Assembly (NCBI GenBank): GCA_002437565.1
Contig: DJQL01000032.1
Span: 15,827 to 31,814, forward strand
Reading direction: 5' to 3'
From: Prevotella sp. UBA6387
GTDB taxonomy: Bacteria; Bacteroidota; Bacteroidia; Bacteroidales; Bacteroidaceae
Length of the DNA stretch: 15,988 bases
Shown here: positions 1 to 7,948 of the stretch, in pieces
Numbering within the stretch: position 1 is the stretch's first letter
How the letters are laid out: every line of letters starts with the position of its first letter
Notes under the pieces: generated by a model
Database searches by the model: none
What the model was told of the DNA's origin: nothing
Seen by the model: the letters and a program-made list of their open reading frames with translations, nothing else
Made by a program: the position numbers and the translations under genes

Positions 1-674
1 AGGGCGCGACAAGCGTGTTCGAGAACAAGGCCACATCATGGAACAAAGTTGACAAATCGCTCGCGAAAGACGACAACGTGATTGGCACGACAAAGAAATA
101 CCGCTATGGCATAATCGACGGGAAACTCATGCGCGCAACTATCGACGGCAGCGAATGGACAGAAGAAAAGCTCGATGAAGACGCGTCGCTGCTTCCCAGC
201 GAGAGCGTCAGCTTCATAGCCTCGCCGATGGTCAATGACCCATCACTCTACAACCTACTCATCATAGGCAACGCCAACGGCAAGACCGTGACATGGAGCA
301 AGGTGGAAGACGATGGCGACAAGTCGCAGACATGGATGTACTATAATGAAGATGAGTACCAAAAGAAGACACTGCCATATCTCGACAACATGAAAGCCGT
401 ATTATACGGCGACAGCATAGTAGCCACTGGTGGAGACTTCTCTCAAGTGTACACGAGCCCCGACTGGGGACTCACGTGGAACAAGAGCACTCTTCTCAAG
501 TTGCCAACCGACTTCGGAAACCAGGCCGCCAAGTTTGACATGGCCGTGGACAAGGACAACTACCTCTACATCTCGCGCGACGGCTCGGCAACAGTGTGGT
601 CTGGCCGCCTGTCACAGCTCGGATGGAAAGAAGAGCAAAAGACGTTCACGAGAAGCGCGGCAAGGCGCAAATAG
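1..674 (+). CDS. DUF6242-like protein with Asp-box motif (3' end only)
   Basis: The reading frame is open from base 3 and runs in from outside the window; only the last 223 residues are visible, ending at TAG 672-674. The sequence contains a textbook Asp-box (BNR) motif, SPDWGLTW, at 456-479, and the surrounding strands resemble a beta-propeller or sialidase-like repeat fold. The C-terminal part (tyr-ile-ser-arg-asp-gly, then WSGRLSQLGW) resembles the DUF6242 proteins of Bacteroidales, which I recall as predicted secreted lipoproteins of unknown role. The signal sequence would lie upstream and cannot be seen. The gene lies 18 bases before the DUF6089-like gene on the same strand, so they may be cotranscribed. 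An Asp-box is a structural motif and does not show glycosidase activity. Family assignment is from memory and moderate; function is unknown. Confidence 0.6.
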   Translation, partial: GATSVFENKATSWNKVDKSLAKDDNVIGTTKKYRYGIIDGKLMRATIDGSEWTEEKLDEDASLLPSESVSFIASPMVNDPSLYNLLIIGNANGKTVTWSKVEDDGDKSQTWMYYNEDEYQKKTLPYLDNMKAVLYGDSIVATGGDFSQVYTSPDWGLTWNKSTLLKLPTDFGNQAAKFDMAVDKDNYLYISRDGSATVWSGRLSQLGWKEEQKTFTRSAARRK

Positions 675-692
675 CCGAACACCGAAACGTCC

Positions 693-1379
693 ATGGGAAA
701 GAGGGCAAAGACAATGGCAATGGCGGCGATGGCGATGCTATCGCTGACTTGCTCCGCTCAAGACGACCCAGAATACCGTTATGAGGTAGGCGCGGGCGTT
801 GGCATGACCGGCTATCTCGGCGACTATAACGGAAGCCTGACACGAGGCCTACAACCGGCGGCGAGCCTCATGGGACGATACAACATGAACCCTTGGATGG
901 CCTTGAGGCTGAACATAGGCCATGGGAAGATGAAAGGGGGTTCGAGGAATGTTGAAACATGGTACCTGGTGACTGAGCAGCACGAATACACGTTCGACAA
1001 CAGTCTCTACGAGCTTTCCTTAGTCTACGAGTACAACTTCATGCCGTTCGGCACTGGGCGCGATTACAGGGGAGCGAAACGCTTCACGCCTTTCGTGCTC
1101 GGGGGACTGGGGATAGCGATGTGCGAGACCTCGGAGAAAACACGGGCGGCAATGGAGCTGCCCATAGGAATGGGGGTGAAATACAAGATGAGCGAGAGAT
1201 TGAACCTCGCGCTTGAGTGGTCAGTCAACTTCACCACGAGCGACTGGCTCGACGGAATGAAAGACCCATACGGCATAGAGAGCGGCGGTATGTTCAAGAA
1301 CACAGACGCCTTCCACAGGCTGCAACTGTCGCTGACATATAGCTTCTCACCAAAATGCATTAACTGTAACAAAGAGTAA
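693..1379 (+). CDS. DUF6089-like outer-membrane beta-barrel protein
   Basis: A 228-residue protein with an N-terminal signal peptide (basic MGKRAK, a hydrophobic Ala/Met/Leu stretch, then CSA before Gln23). The mature part alternates polar and hydrophobic residues and is rich in Gly and aromatic residues, as in small 8-stranded barrels: an early [12 protein letters not shown] segment, a central [15 protein letters not shown] strand, and a final strand LQLSLTYSF near residue 220. I recognise this as the DUF6089 porin-like family, which in Bacteroidetes commonly precedes uppS and bamA. The Cys at residue 20 is not in a good lipobox, so a cleaved soluble signal is favoured over a lipoprotein. 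An ATG at 714 is an alternative start but would shorten the basic N-region. Its biochemical role is not known; the place next to bamA hints at envelope biogenesis, which is inference. Confidence 0.72.
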   Translation: MGKRAKTMAMAAMAMLSLTCSAQDDPEYRYEVGAGVGMTGYLGDYNGSLTRGLQPAASLMGRYNMNPWMALRLNIGHGKMKGGSRNVETWYLVTEQHEYTFDNSLYELSLVYEYNFMPFGTGRDYRGAKRFTPFVLGGLGIAMCETSEKTRAAMELPIGMGVKYKMSERLNLALEWSVNFTTSDWLDGMKDPYGIESGGMFKNTDAFHRLQLSLTYSFSPKCINCNKE

Positions 1380-1393
1380 CATACGATAAGAGC

Positions 1394-2152
1394 ATGACTT
1401 CGCGCAGTAACCATCTATCCACCACGGCGAATGCCGCTGTCCCCGAAAGCATTGCCATCATCATGGACGGCAACGGCCGTTGGGCCACAGAGAAGGGGAA
1501 GAAGCGCTCGTTTGGCCATCAAGCAGGTGTTGAGGCCGTAAGGAGGGTCACGTCAGAATGCGTGCGTCTGGGGGTTAAATACCTCACGCTATACACCTTC
1601 TCCACGGAGAACTGGAACAGGCCACAGCCAGAGATACACGCCTTGATGGGCCTCGTGCTGACAAGCCTGGAGGATGAGATTTTCATGAAGAACAACGTGC
1701 GCTTCCGCGTCATTGGCGACATGAAGCGCCTTCCGGCAGAGGTACAGGAAAAGCTGCGCGAGACGGAAGAACACACGCGTGGCAACACGGCCATGACAAT
1801 GGTGGTGGCTCTGAGCTACTCGTCACGCTGGGAGATAACCCAAGCCGTGAAAGACATAGCCAAAGAGTGGAAAGACACTGGCAAGCCAATTGACGACATC
1901 GACGAGGGCACAGTGTCGCGACACCTCCAGACCGACTTCATGCCAGACCCCGACCTGCTGATACGCACAGGGGGCGAATACCGCATAAGCAACTACCTAC
2001 TATGGCAAATAGCATACACGGAATTGTATTTCACGCCCGTGTATTGGCCCGATTTCACTGATGAGGACTTGCACAAGGCCATTGAGAGTTACCAAAAGAG
2101 ACAACGCCGATTCGGCAAGACCGAGACGCAAGTTGACTCTACGCTTAAATAA
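1394..2152 (+). CDS. uppS: isoprenyl transferase (undecaprenyl diphosphate synthase)
   Basis: This cytosolic, membrane-associated cis-prenyltransferase condenses isopentenyl diphosphate onto farnesyl diphosphate to make the C55 lipid carrier used for peptidoglycan and surface glycans. The 252 residues match the usual length (E. coli enzyme about 253). Visible signatures are MDGNGRWA at residues 24-31 with the catalytic Asp25, the R-x-x-G-H segment around residues 38-42, STENWNRP near residue 75, and the C-terminal LLIRTGGE followed by RISNYLLWQ, which holds the diphosphate-binding Arg residues, then the [12 protein letters not shown] segment. It starts 14 bases after the DUF6089-like gene and precedes bamA by 99 bases, the standard Bacteroidetes order. 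The ATG at 1394 is the only start that keeps the normal length. No key residue is missing. Confidence 0.97.
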   Translation: MTSRSNHLSTTANAAVPESIAIIMDGNGRWATEKGKKRSFGHQAGVEAVRRVTSECVRLGVKYLTLYTFSTENWNRPQPEIHALMGLVLTSLEDEIFMKNNVRFRVIGDMKRLPAEVQEKLRETEEHTRGNTAMTMVVALSYSSRWEITQAVKDIAKEWKDTGKPIDDIDEGTVSRHLQTDFMPDPDLLIRTGGEYRISNYLLWQIAYTELYFTPVYWPDFTDEDLHKAIESYQKRQRRFGKTETQVDSTLK

Positions 2153-2251
2153 AAAAGAATAAGAACAAGGAAGAATTTGGGAGAAAAACTGACGACATCG
2201 CGACACAAACGAGCCACAGCTTTCCTGTCTTCAATCCGCAACAAGTAATAA

Positions 2252-4876
2252 ATGCACTACAACAAGAAGAAAGTAGCAGCTGCAATCATCGCCATGGCCT
2301 GCAGCCTTGGCTTAGAGGCACAAGAACGCATCACGCACCCCGACATCACTTACGCCGGCACGCCACGCAACCTGATCATCGGAGGATTTTCCGTCTCCGG
2401 AATGGAAGGCTATGAAGACTATATGCTCACGGGCATATCAGGGCTTACGGTCGGACAGCACGTCACCGTGCCGGGCACCGAGATAACTGATGCCGTGAAA
2501 AGATATTGGAAACACGGACTGTTCTCAGACGTGCAGATTTCAGCAGATTCCATCATAGGTGACAAGATATTCCTGCACATCGCCCTGAAGCCAAGACCAA
2601 GGGTATCTACCATCAACTATTTTGGATTGAAGAAAACGGAGCGAGAGGACATGGAAAAGAAGCTCGGCATATTGAAAGGCGGACAAATCACGCCAAACAT
2701 GATTGACCGCGCGAAGATTCTCGCCAAGAAATATTTCGACGACAAGGGCTACAAGAACGCCGACGTCGAGATAAACCAGAAAGACGACCTCTCAAAGAAG
2801 AACCAAGTAATCCTCGACATCGTAATCGACAAGAAGTCGAAGATGAAGGTGCGCAACATCTTCATAGAGGGCAACAAGCAACTGAAGTCTTCACGAATCA
2901 AGGGCGGGCTGTTCAAGAAAGGAGCATTCGCCAAGACTCATGAGGCCGGGAAGCTGTCGTCTTTCCTCAAGTCAAAGAAGTTCACGCCTGAGCGCTGGAA
3001 AGAAGACAAGGAGAAGCTTATCGAGAAATACAACGAACTTGGTTATCGCGACGCCGCAATACTTGGCGACAGCGTGTGGAACAACGACCCCAAGCACGTG
3101 AACGTGTGGATCAAGGTGTCGGAAGGACAGAAATACTACATCCGCAAAATCCACTGGGTAGGCAACACCGTTTACACTACCGAATACCTGCAACGCGTGC
3201 TGGGCATGAACCCTGGCGACGTGTACAACCAAAAGCTCCTCGACAAACGATTGAAGAGCGACGACGACGCGGTGGGCAACCTTTATTATAACCACGGCTA
3301 CGTGTTCTCAAACATAGACCCGGTAGAGCAAAACATCGAGGGGGACTCCATCGACCTTGAAATGCGCGTGCAAGAAGGCCCACAGGCTCACCTGTCGCAC
3401 GTGCGCATCTACGGCAACAACCGCCTCTACGAGAACGTGGTACGTCGTGAGCTTCGCACCAAGCCTGGCGACCTCTTCTCAAAGGATGCCATCATGAGGT
3501 CGTATCGTGAGATCGCGAGCATGGGACACTTCGACCCTGAGAAAATCAACCCAGACGTGAAACCAGACTACGAGTCGGGAACGGTTGACTTGAACTGGAT
3601 GCTGGAGCAGAAGTCCAACGACCAGATAGAATTTTCGCTCGGTTGGGGACAGACAGGTGTCATAGGCCGCATAGGACTGACCCTCAACAACTTCTCAATG
3701 GCAAACTTGTTCCGCAAGAACAAGGAGCGCCGTGGCATACTGCCTATCGGCGATGGTGAGAAGCTGTCGATAAGCGCACAGACCAACGGCACTTATTACC
3801 AGAGCTACAATGCCTCCTACTCCACCAACTGGTTCGGCGGAAAACGACCCAACCAGTTCTCAATCGGCATCTACTACTCAAAGCAAACCGATATCAACAG
3901 CAACTACTGGAACCAGTCGGCATACAACAACTATTATTATAACTATTACGGATACAACTCGTACGGATACAACTATTCCAACTACGAGAACTATTACGAC
4001 CCCAACAAATACATCCAGATGTTCGGGGCTTCCCTTGGCTGGGGCAAGCGTCTGCGCTGGCCTGACGATTACTTCACGCTCTCGGTGCAAGCGGCATACA
4101 CACGCTATATGCTGAAAAACTGGCGCTACTTCTACCTCATGACAAACGGCAACGCCAACAACCTCAACTTCAGCATATCGTTGAGCCGTGCCTCTACCGA
4201 CAACCAGCTCTATCCAAGAACCGGTTCTGAGTTCAGCGCAAGCGTAACCCTCACTCCGCCATGGTCGCTCTGGGACGGCAAGGACTACAAGCACCTCGCC
4301 ACCAACCCCAACTCGCCGACATACGTCAGCGAACAAAAGACCAAATACAAATGGATTGAGTATCACAAGTGGTCGTTCAAGTCGAAGACTTACACCGCCC
4401 TCACCAATGGGCAGAAGTGCTTCGTGCTCATGACAAGAGCCGACTTCGGATTGCTCGGCAGCTACAACAAGTACAAGGAGTCACCGTTCGAGACGTTCTA
4501 CATGGGTGGCGACGGCATGAGCGGCTACTCTTCATACGCAGGAGAGGAAACTATCGGACTGCGTGGATACGAGAACGGCTCAATATCCTACAATGGCTAT
4601 GCCTACGACCGCTTCACGTTGGAGCTTCGCTATCCGTTCCTACTCGGCAACACCACTATATATGGACTCACGTTCCTTGAGGGCGGTAATGCCTGGAGCA
4701 AAATAAGGCAGTTCAACCCATTCGACATGAAACGCTCTGCCGGCGTAGGCGTGCGCATATACCTGCCAATGGTAGGACTCATGGGTATCGACTGGGGTTA
4801 CGGATTCGACAAGGACAACGTGAACAACCGCAAGGGCGGCTCACAGTTCCACTTCGTTCTTGGACAAGAGTTCTAA
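2252..4876 (+). CDS. bamA: outer-membrane protein assembly factor BamA
   Basis: BamA is the Omp85-family core of the BAM complex, which folds and inserts beta-barrel proteins into the outer membrane. The 874-residue product has a signal peptide ending in LEAQ near residue 24, POTRA-type repeats filling roughly residues 40-450 (for example VRNIFIEGNKQLKSSRIKGG and VRIYGNNRLYENVVRRELRT), and a 16-strand barrel from about residue 456 to the end. The lid-loop signature RGY lies at residues 771-773, preceded by ETIGL, and the chain ends in the aromatic beta-signal HFVLGQEF. It is somewhat longer than E. coli BamA (810), partly through a Tyr/Asn-rich segment at residues 550-587 (listed separately). 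The ATG at 2252 follows an A-rich leader with no Shine-Dalgarno site, as is usual in this phylum. The tandem chaperone genes follow directly. Confidence 0.96.
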   Translation: MHYNKKKVAAAIIAMACSLGLEAQERITHPDITYAGTPRNLIIGGFSVSGMEGYEDYMLTGISGLTVGQHVTVPGTEITDAVKRYWKHGLFSDVQISADSIIGDKIFLHIALKPRPRVSTINYFGLKKTEREDMEKKLGILKGGQITPNMIDRAKILAKKYFDDKGYKNADVEINQKDDLSKKNQVILDIVIDKKSKMKVRNIFIEGNKQLKSSRIKGGLFKKGAFAKTHEAGKLSSFLKSKKFTPERWKEDKEKLIEKYNELGYRDAAILGDSVWNNDPKHVNVWIKVSEGQKYYIRKIHWVGNTVYTTEYLQRVLGMNPGDVYNQKLLDKRLKSDDDAVGNLYYNHGYVFSNIDPVEQNIEGDSIDLEMRVQEGPQAHLSHVRIYGNNRLYENVVRRELRTKPGDLFSKDAIMRSYREIASMGHFDPEKINPDVKPDYESGTVDLNWMLEQKSNDQIEFSLGWGQTGVIGRIGLTLNNFSMANLFRKNKERRGILPIGDGEKLSISAQTNGTYYQSYNASYSTNWFGGKRPNQFSIGIYYSKQTDINSNYWNQSAYNNYYYNYYGYNSYGYNYSNYENYYDPNKYIQMFGASLGWGKRLRWPDDYFTLSVQAAYTRYMLKNWRYFYLMTNGNANNLNFSISLSRASTDNQLYPRTGSEFSASVTLTPPWSLWDGKDYKHLATNPNSPTYVSEQKTKYKWIEYHKWSFKSKTYTALTNGQKCFVLMTRADFGLLGSYNKYKESPFETFYMGGDGMSGYSSYAGEETIGLRGYENGSISYNGYAYDRFTLELRYPFLLGNTTIYGLTFLEGGNAWSKIRQFNPFDMKRSAGVGVRIYLPMVGLMGIDWGYGFDKDNVNNRKGGSQFHFVLGQEF
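3899..4012 (+). repeat. Tyr/Asn-rich low-complexity segment in the bamA barrel region
   Basis: These 38 codons (BamA residues 550-587) encode 15 Tyr and 10 Asn. They include an exact 13-base direct repeat, TACGGATACAACT, at 3947-3959 and 3962-3974 (15-base period, five codons, in frame) and an 8-base repeat AACTATTA at 3929-3936 and 3941-3948. The flanking residues look like barrel strands (NQFSIGIYYSKQTD before, IQMFGASLGWG after), so the segment is probably an extracellular loop. It does not disturb the frame. Confidence 0.8.
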
Positions 4877-4966
4877 ACGCTTGCGGACTAACATCCAAAA
4901 CGTTTTATCATGTAGAGCGTAACAAAAGTATAAGTCATTCGTCTAAAAGAATAAAACATAACAGAA

Positions 4967-5500
4967 ATGAAGAAAAAAAGCATTTTCAAGTGTATTGCGC
5001 TTATGGCGATGATGCTCGCGTTGCCACTCATGGGTCACGCGCAAAAATTCGCTCTCATAGACATGGAATATATCCTGAAAAACATCCCAGCCTACGAACG
5101 GGCAAACGAGCAGTTGAACCAAGCCACCAAGAAGTGGCAAGCCGAAGTGGAGGCTCTCAACACGGAAGCCTCTACCATGTACAAGAACTACCAAAACGAA
5201 CTCGTATTCCTCTCAAAGGAGCAAAAGAAAGCAAAGCAAGAGGAGATAATGAACAAGGAAAAGGCCGCGGCAGAGCTCAAGCAGAAATATTTCTCACCAG
5301 AGGGCGAGTTGTACAAGAAGCGCGAGAGCCTCATGCAGCCCATACAAGAGGAGATATACAATGCCGTGAAGGAGATAGCCGACCTCAGGGGATATAGTCT
5401 CGTGCTCGACCGCGCATCTGACACTGCCATAATCTTTGGTTCCCCAAAGATAGACATCTCTGACGATGTGCTGCGCAAGCTCGGATACTCGCCTCGATAA
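4967..5500 (+). CDS. OmpH/Skp-family periplasmic chaperone, copy 1
   Basis: Skp-type chaperones are trimers that hold unfolded outer-membrane proteins in the periplasm on their way to BamA. The 177-residue product has a signal peptide cleaved after GHA at residue 25, then the family opening strand KFALIDMEYILKNIPAYERA, a long charged helix pair forming a coiled-coil hairpin (about residues 40-130), and the closing strands GYSLVLDRASDTAIIFG. A C-terminal tail, KIDISDDVLRKLGYSPR, ends in a pattern also seen in copy 3. It starts 90 bases after bamA, with an A-rich leader and no terminator between, so cotranscription is likely. Placing it next to bamA supports the chaperone role. The assignment to the family is firm; whether it is the main Skp is unknown. 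Confidence 0.93.
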   Translation: MKKKSIFKCIALMAMMLALPLMGHAQKFALIDMEYILKNIPAYERANEQLNQATKKWQAEVEALNTEASTMYKNYQNELVFLSKEQKKAKQEEIMNKEKAAAELKQKYFSPEGELYKKRESLMQPIQEEIYNAVKEIADLRGYSLVLDRASDTAIIFGSPKIDISDDVLRKLGYSPR

Positions 5501-5577
5501 AGGGCAACACCTTGCAAAGGCCTTGACGGCATTGCTAAAATAATGTATAAAACAACAATCAAATAACACAAACAACA

Positions 5578-6072
5578 ATGAAAAAGATCTTATTAGCCAT
5601 CATGCTTATGGCACCGATTGCCACTTTCGCACAGAAGTTTGGCAAGGTAAACACACAGACCATCATGCAAGCCTTGCCCGACATCGCAAAGGTCAACGGT
5701 GAGCTTCAAGCTCAACAGAAGACCTATGAGAACGACCTCAAGGGCATGCAAGACGAACTGACACGCCAGAACGAGGCATACGAAAAGGGGAAGAGCACCA
5801 TGAATCCTACTCAGCAGAAGCAGAAAGAGCAGGAGCTGCAAACCCTTTACCAAAAGATTCAGCAGACTTACCAAGACAATTCACAGGCATTGCAAAAAAA
5901 ACAGCAAGACCTCATGCAGCCTATCGTGACAAAGGTGCGCAACGCCATTGACGCAGTGGGCAAGGCTGGAGGTTACACGTTCATCTTCGAGGATGGCGTG
6001 GCCGTATACACTGGCACCAATGTCGAGGATGTCACCTCCAAGGTGCAGGCCGAGATTACAAAGATGAAGTAA
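5578..6072 (+). CDS. OmpH/Skp-family periplasmic chaperone, copy 2
   Basis: A 164-residue paralogue of the preceding gene. The signal peptide is short (MKKILLAIMLMAP, cleaved after FA at residue 18), followed by KFGKVNTQTIMQALPDIAKV, which aligns with the opening strand and helix of copy 1. The middle is a Gln-rich coiled coil (about residues 35-115, with many QQK and QNE steps), and the end has the strand GYTFIFEDGVAVYTG. Unlike copies 1 and 3 it lacks the tail ending D-I-(S/T)-D-(D/E)-V and ends in VQAEITKMK, close to classical Skp length. It lies 77 bases after copy 1 with an A-rich leader and precedes a terminator-like hairpin at 6095-6118. Family assignment is strong; a division of labour with the neighbours is inference. 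Confidence 0.93.
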   Translation: MKKILLAIMLMAPIATFAQKFGKVNTQTIMQALPDIAKVNGELQAQQKTYENDLKGMQDELTRQNEAYEKGKSTMNPTQQKQKEQELQTLYQKIQQTYQDNSQALQKKQQDLMQPIVTKVRNAIDAVGKAGGYTFIFEDGVAVYTGTNVEDVTSKVQAEITKMK

Positions 6073-6076
6073 GCGA

Positions 6077-6084
6077 TACCTTTG
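6077..6084 (+). promoter_or_regulatory. possible -7 promoter element TACCTTTG
   Basis: This octamer matches the Bacteroidetes -7 consensus TAnnTTTG exactly and lies just after the stop of ompH copy 2. No convincing -33 TTTG is seen about 20 bases upstream, and the match could be chance. If active, the start would be near 6090, so the hairpin at 6095-6118 would sit at the very 5' end of the transcript of copy 3. Confidence 0.25.
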
Positions 6085-6094
6085 TGAACAAACA

Positions 6095-6118
6095 AGGGCG
6101 GCATGTCATTGCCGCCCT
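6095..6118 (+). terminator. terminator-like hairpin between ompH copies 2 and 3
   Basis: A perfect 9-base-pair stem (AGGGCGGCA at 6095-6103 with TGCCGCCCT at 6110-6118) closes a six-base loop and is followed by CATATTTTC, a weak T-run. It lies 24 bases before the ATG of ompH copy 3. It may partly terminate transcription, protect the 3' end of the upstream message, or affect translation of copy 3. The short, interrupted T-run argues against a full stop. Confidence 0.6.
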
Positions 6119-6142
6119 CATATTTTCAGACTTTTAACCACC

Positions 6143-6706
6143 ATGAAGAAACTCATCCTCTTTTTCATCGCCACGGCGGCAATGCTTTCCGCCAAGGCGC
6201 AATCTGAGAGCAAAACAAGTGAACAAGTGACGATGGCCATCAACCAAGATGGACAACAGTCTGCCATTCGCTTTGGCTACCTCAGCTGTGACAGCGTGCT
6301 CCATGCCATGCCCGAGTACAACGCAGCCATAAAAAACATAAAAGAGCTGAAAGCAAAGTATGATAGCGAAATGAAGCGCGTGGAAGATGAGTTCAACAAC
6401 AAGTACGAGCTCTTCCTTGAGGGGCAAAGCGATTTTGCACCGTCTATTAGACAAAAACGACAAGCTGAATTGCAAGAGCTCATGGAGAAGAACATGGCTT
6501 TCAAGAATGAGGCTCGCCGACTTCTTGAGCAAGCCAAACAGGAAGCCCTCACTCCACTGAAAAAGACCATACAAGCGACCATCACGCGCATTGGCCAGCA
6601 AAAAGGCCTTGCCTTCGTCGTGAACACCGATGGAGGCTATATGCCATACCTAAACACGATAATGGGCGAAGACATTACGGATGAGGTCATCAAGGCCTCA
6701 AGATAG
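6143..6706 (+). CDS. OmpH/Skp-family periplasmic protein, copy 3 (divergent)
   Basis: A 187-residue, more divergent member of the family. The signal peptide MKKLILFFIATAAMLSAKA is cleaved before Gln20. A polar extra stretch (about residues 20-43) precedes the core strand RFGYLSCDSVLHAMPEYNAAI, where copies 1 and 2 start the core at once. A charged coiled coil follows (about residues 60-135), then the strand GLAFVVNTDGGYMPYL and a tail EDITDEVIKASR that resembles the tail of copy 1. It is separated from copy 2 by a terminator-like hairpin and ends four bases before murI, so it and murI are very likely one transcription and translation unit. It may be a third OMP chaperone or a specialised partner; the sequence does not decide. 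Confidence 0.9.
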   Translation: MKKLILFFIATAAMLSAKAQSESKTSEQVTMAINQDGQQSAIRFGYLSCDSVLHAMPEYNAAIKNIKELKAKYDSEMKRVEDEFNNKYELFLEGQSDFAPSIRQKRQAELQELMEKNMAFKNEARRLLEQAKQEALTPLKKTIQATITRIGQQKGLAFVVNTDGGYMPYLNTIMGEDITDEVIKASR

Positions 6707-6710
6707 TAGT

Positions 6711-7562
6711 ATGCAGCAGAAAAATATTACTCTTTTTCCACAAGGGCCTGGACCGATCGGGGTTTTCGACTCGGGTTACGGAGGCTTGACTATCCTTCAC
6801 GGAATCAGGCAGACGCTGCCTCAATACGACTATATTTATCTAGGCGACAATGCCAGGGCACCATACGGACCGCGGTCTTTCGATGTCGTATACGAATTTA
6901 CGAGGCAAGCCGTAAGCAAATTGTTTTCCATGGGTTGCCAACTCGTCATAATAGGCTGCAACACGGCATCGGCAAAGGCTCTGCGCTCAATTCAACAAAA
7001 CGACCTGCCAAATTGGGATTCCAATAGGCGTGTGCTCGGTGTCATAAGGCCGACGGCAGAAGTCATAGGAAACATCACAAGAAACAATCATGTCGGACTG
7101 CTTGCCACCGAAGGAACGGTTAAGAGCCAAAGCTACGACATGGAGATACACAAGCTATGGCCAGACATCAAGGTCACAGGACAAGCTTGCCCGTTTTGGG
7201 TGGCATTGGTAGAATACAATGAGGCAGACTCGCCAGGAGCCGACTATTTCGTGAAGAAGCGAATAGACCAGCTTCTGAGGAAAGACCCTGACATCGACTC
7301 CATAATCCTCGGCTGCACGCATTTTCCACTGCTCATGCCGAAGATTCTCAAGTACACCCCGCCAGGCATCACCATCGTGCCACAAGGAGAATACGTGGCA
7401 AGCAAGCTGAAAGACTATCTCAAGAGGCATCCCGAGATGGAAATGCGAATCACAAGGGGAGGAGACGTGAAATACTTCTCGACAGAGAACGCCAAGAAGT
7501 TCATGGATTCTGCCTCCATCTTCCTCCACGAGAGAGTCGAGGCGACACATATAGAATTGTAA
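6711..7562 (+). CDS. murI: glutamate racemase
   Basis: MurI interconverts L- and D-glutamate without a cofactor, supplying D-Glu for the peptidoglycan peptide. With the ATG at 6711 the product has 283 residues, normal for the family. Signatures are GVFDSGYGG with Asp20, the substrate-binding segment YLGDNARAPYGPRS, the first catalytic Cys83 in GCNTAS and the second catalytic Cys202 in GCTHFP with His204. Both acid-base cysteines are present. The frame is also open from an earlier ATG at 6681, but that overlaps the chaperone gene by 26 bases and adds ten residues with no family match. The gene starts four bases after ompH copy 3, so its translation is probably coupled. The link of uppS, bamA and murI is common in Bacteroidetes and joins carrier lipid, wall precursor and outer-membrane assembly. 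Confidence 0.97.
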   Translation: MQQKNITLFPQGPGPIGVFDSGYGGLTILHGIRQTLPQYDYIYLGDNARAPYGPRSFDVVYEFTRQAVSKLFSMGCQLVIIGCNTASAKALRSIQQNDLPNWDSNRRVLGVIRPTAEVIGNITRNNHVGLLATEGTVKSQSYDMEIHKLWPDIKVTGQACPFWVALVEYNEADSPGADYFVKKRIDQLLRKDPDIDSIILGCTHFPLLMPKILKYTPPGITIVPQGEYVASKLKDYLKRHPEMEMRITRGGDVKYFSTENAKKFMDSASIFLHERVEATHIEL

Positions 7563-7581
7563 TACAAAAACAAAAATACAA

Positions 7582-7917
7582 ATGCAAGAGACAAGACAAA
7601 ACAAGATAGCGCGGCTGCTGCAAAAAGAGCTCGCAGAGATTTTCCAAAGTCAGACCCGTCAGACTCACGGCATCCTCGTGAGCGTGACGCGCGTTAGGGT
7701 AAGTCCCGACTTGAGCATCTGCACGGCATACCTGAGCATATTCCCGCCAGAGAAAGCGAAAGACCTTATCGAAAACATACGCAAGAACGAGAAGACGATA
7801 CGCTACGACCTCGGCAAGCGCGTTCACAACCAGTTGCGAATAATACCGGAACTGAGATTCTTCCAAGACGACAGTCTCGATTACATAGAGCATATTGACA
7901 GTCTGCTGAAAAAGTAG
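7582..7917 (+). CDS. rbfA: 30S ribosome-binding factor RbfA
   Basis: RbfA binds the immature 30S subunit near the 5' helix of 16S rRNA and helps late maturation, notably in the cold. The product has 111 residues, usual for the family, with a single KH-like domain: the opening helix RQNKIARLLQKELAEIFQ, the strand ILVSVTRVRVSPDLSICTAYLSIF, and the C-terminal signature RIIPELRFFQDDSLDYIEHID. It starts 20 bases after murI and ends 31 bases before the permease gene. It is the only cytosolic translation gene in an otherwise envelope-related run. In Bacteroidetes a LolC/LolE-type permease often follows rbfA, as here. The ATG at 7582 is well placed after an A-rich leader. Confidence 0.95.
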   Translation: MQETRQNKIARLLQKELAEIFQSQTRQTHGILVSVTRVRVSPDLSICTAYLSIFPPEKAKDLIENIRKNEKTIRYDLGKRVHNQLRIIPELRFFQDDSLDYIEHIDSLLKK

Positions 7918-7948
7918 GCCTTTTCTTCTGACAAAAGCATCGCCAAAG

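Noticed and set aside
430..747. Overlapping frame of 105 codons across the end of the first gene
   Set aside because: It is Arg/Thr-rich, spans two better-supported genes in another frame and has no family resemblance.
3878..4366. Open frame of 162 codons on the - strand opposite bamA
   Set aside because: Its Val/Ile-rich middle is simply the antisense of the Tyr/Asn-rich codons of bamA; no independent start context or family match.
6681..6710. Upstream ATG start for murI
   Set aside because: It would overlap ompH copy 3 by 26 bases and add ten residues unlike the family; ATG 6711 gives the usual length.
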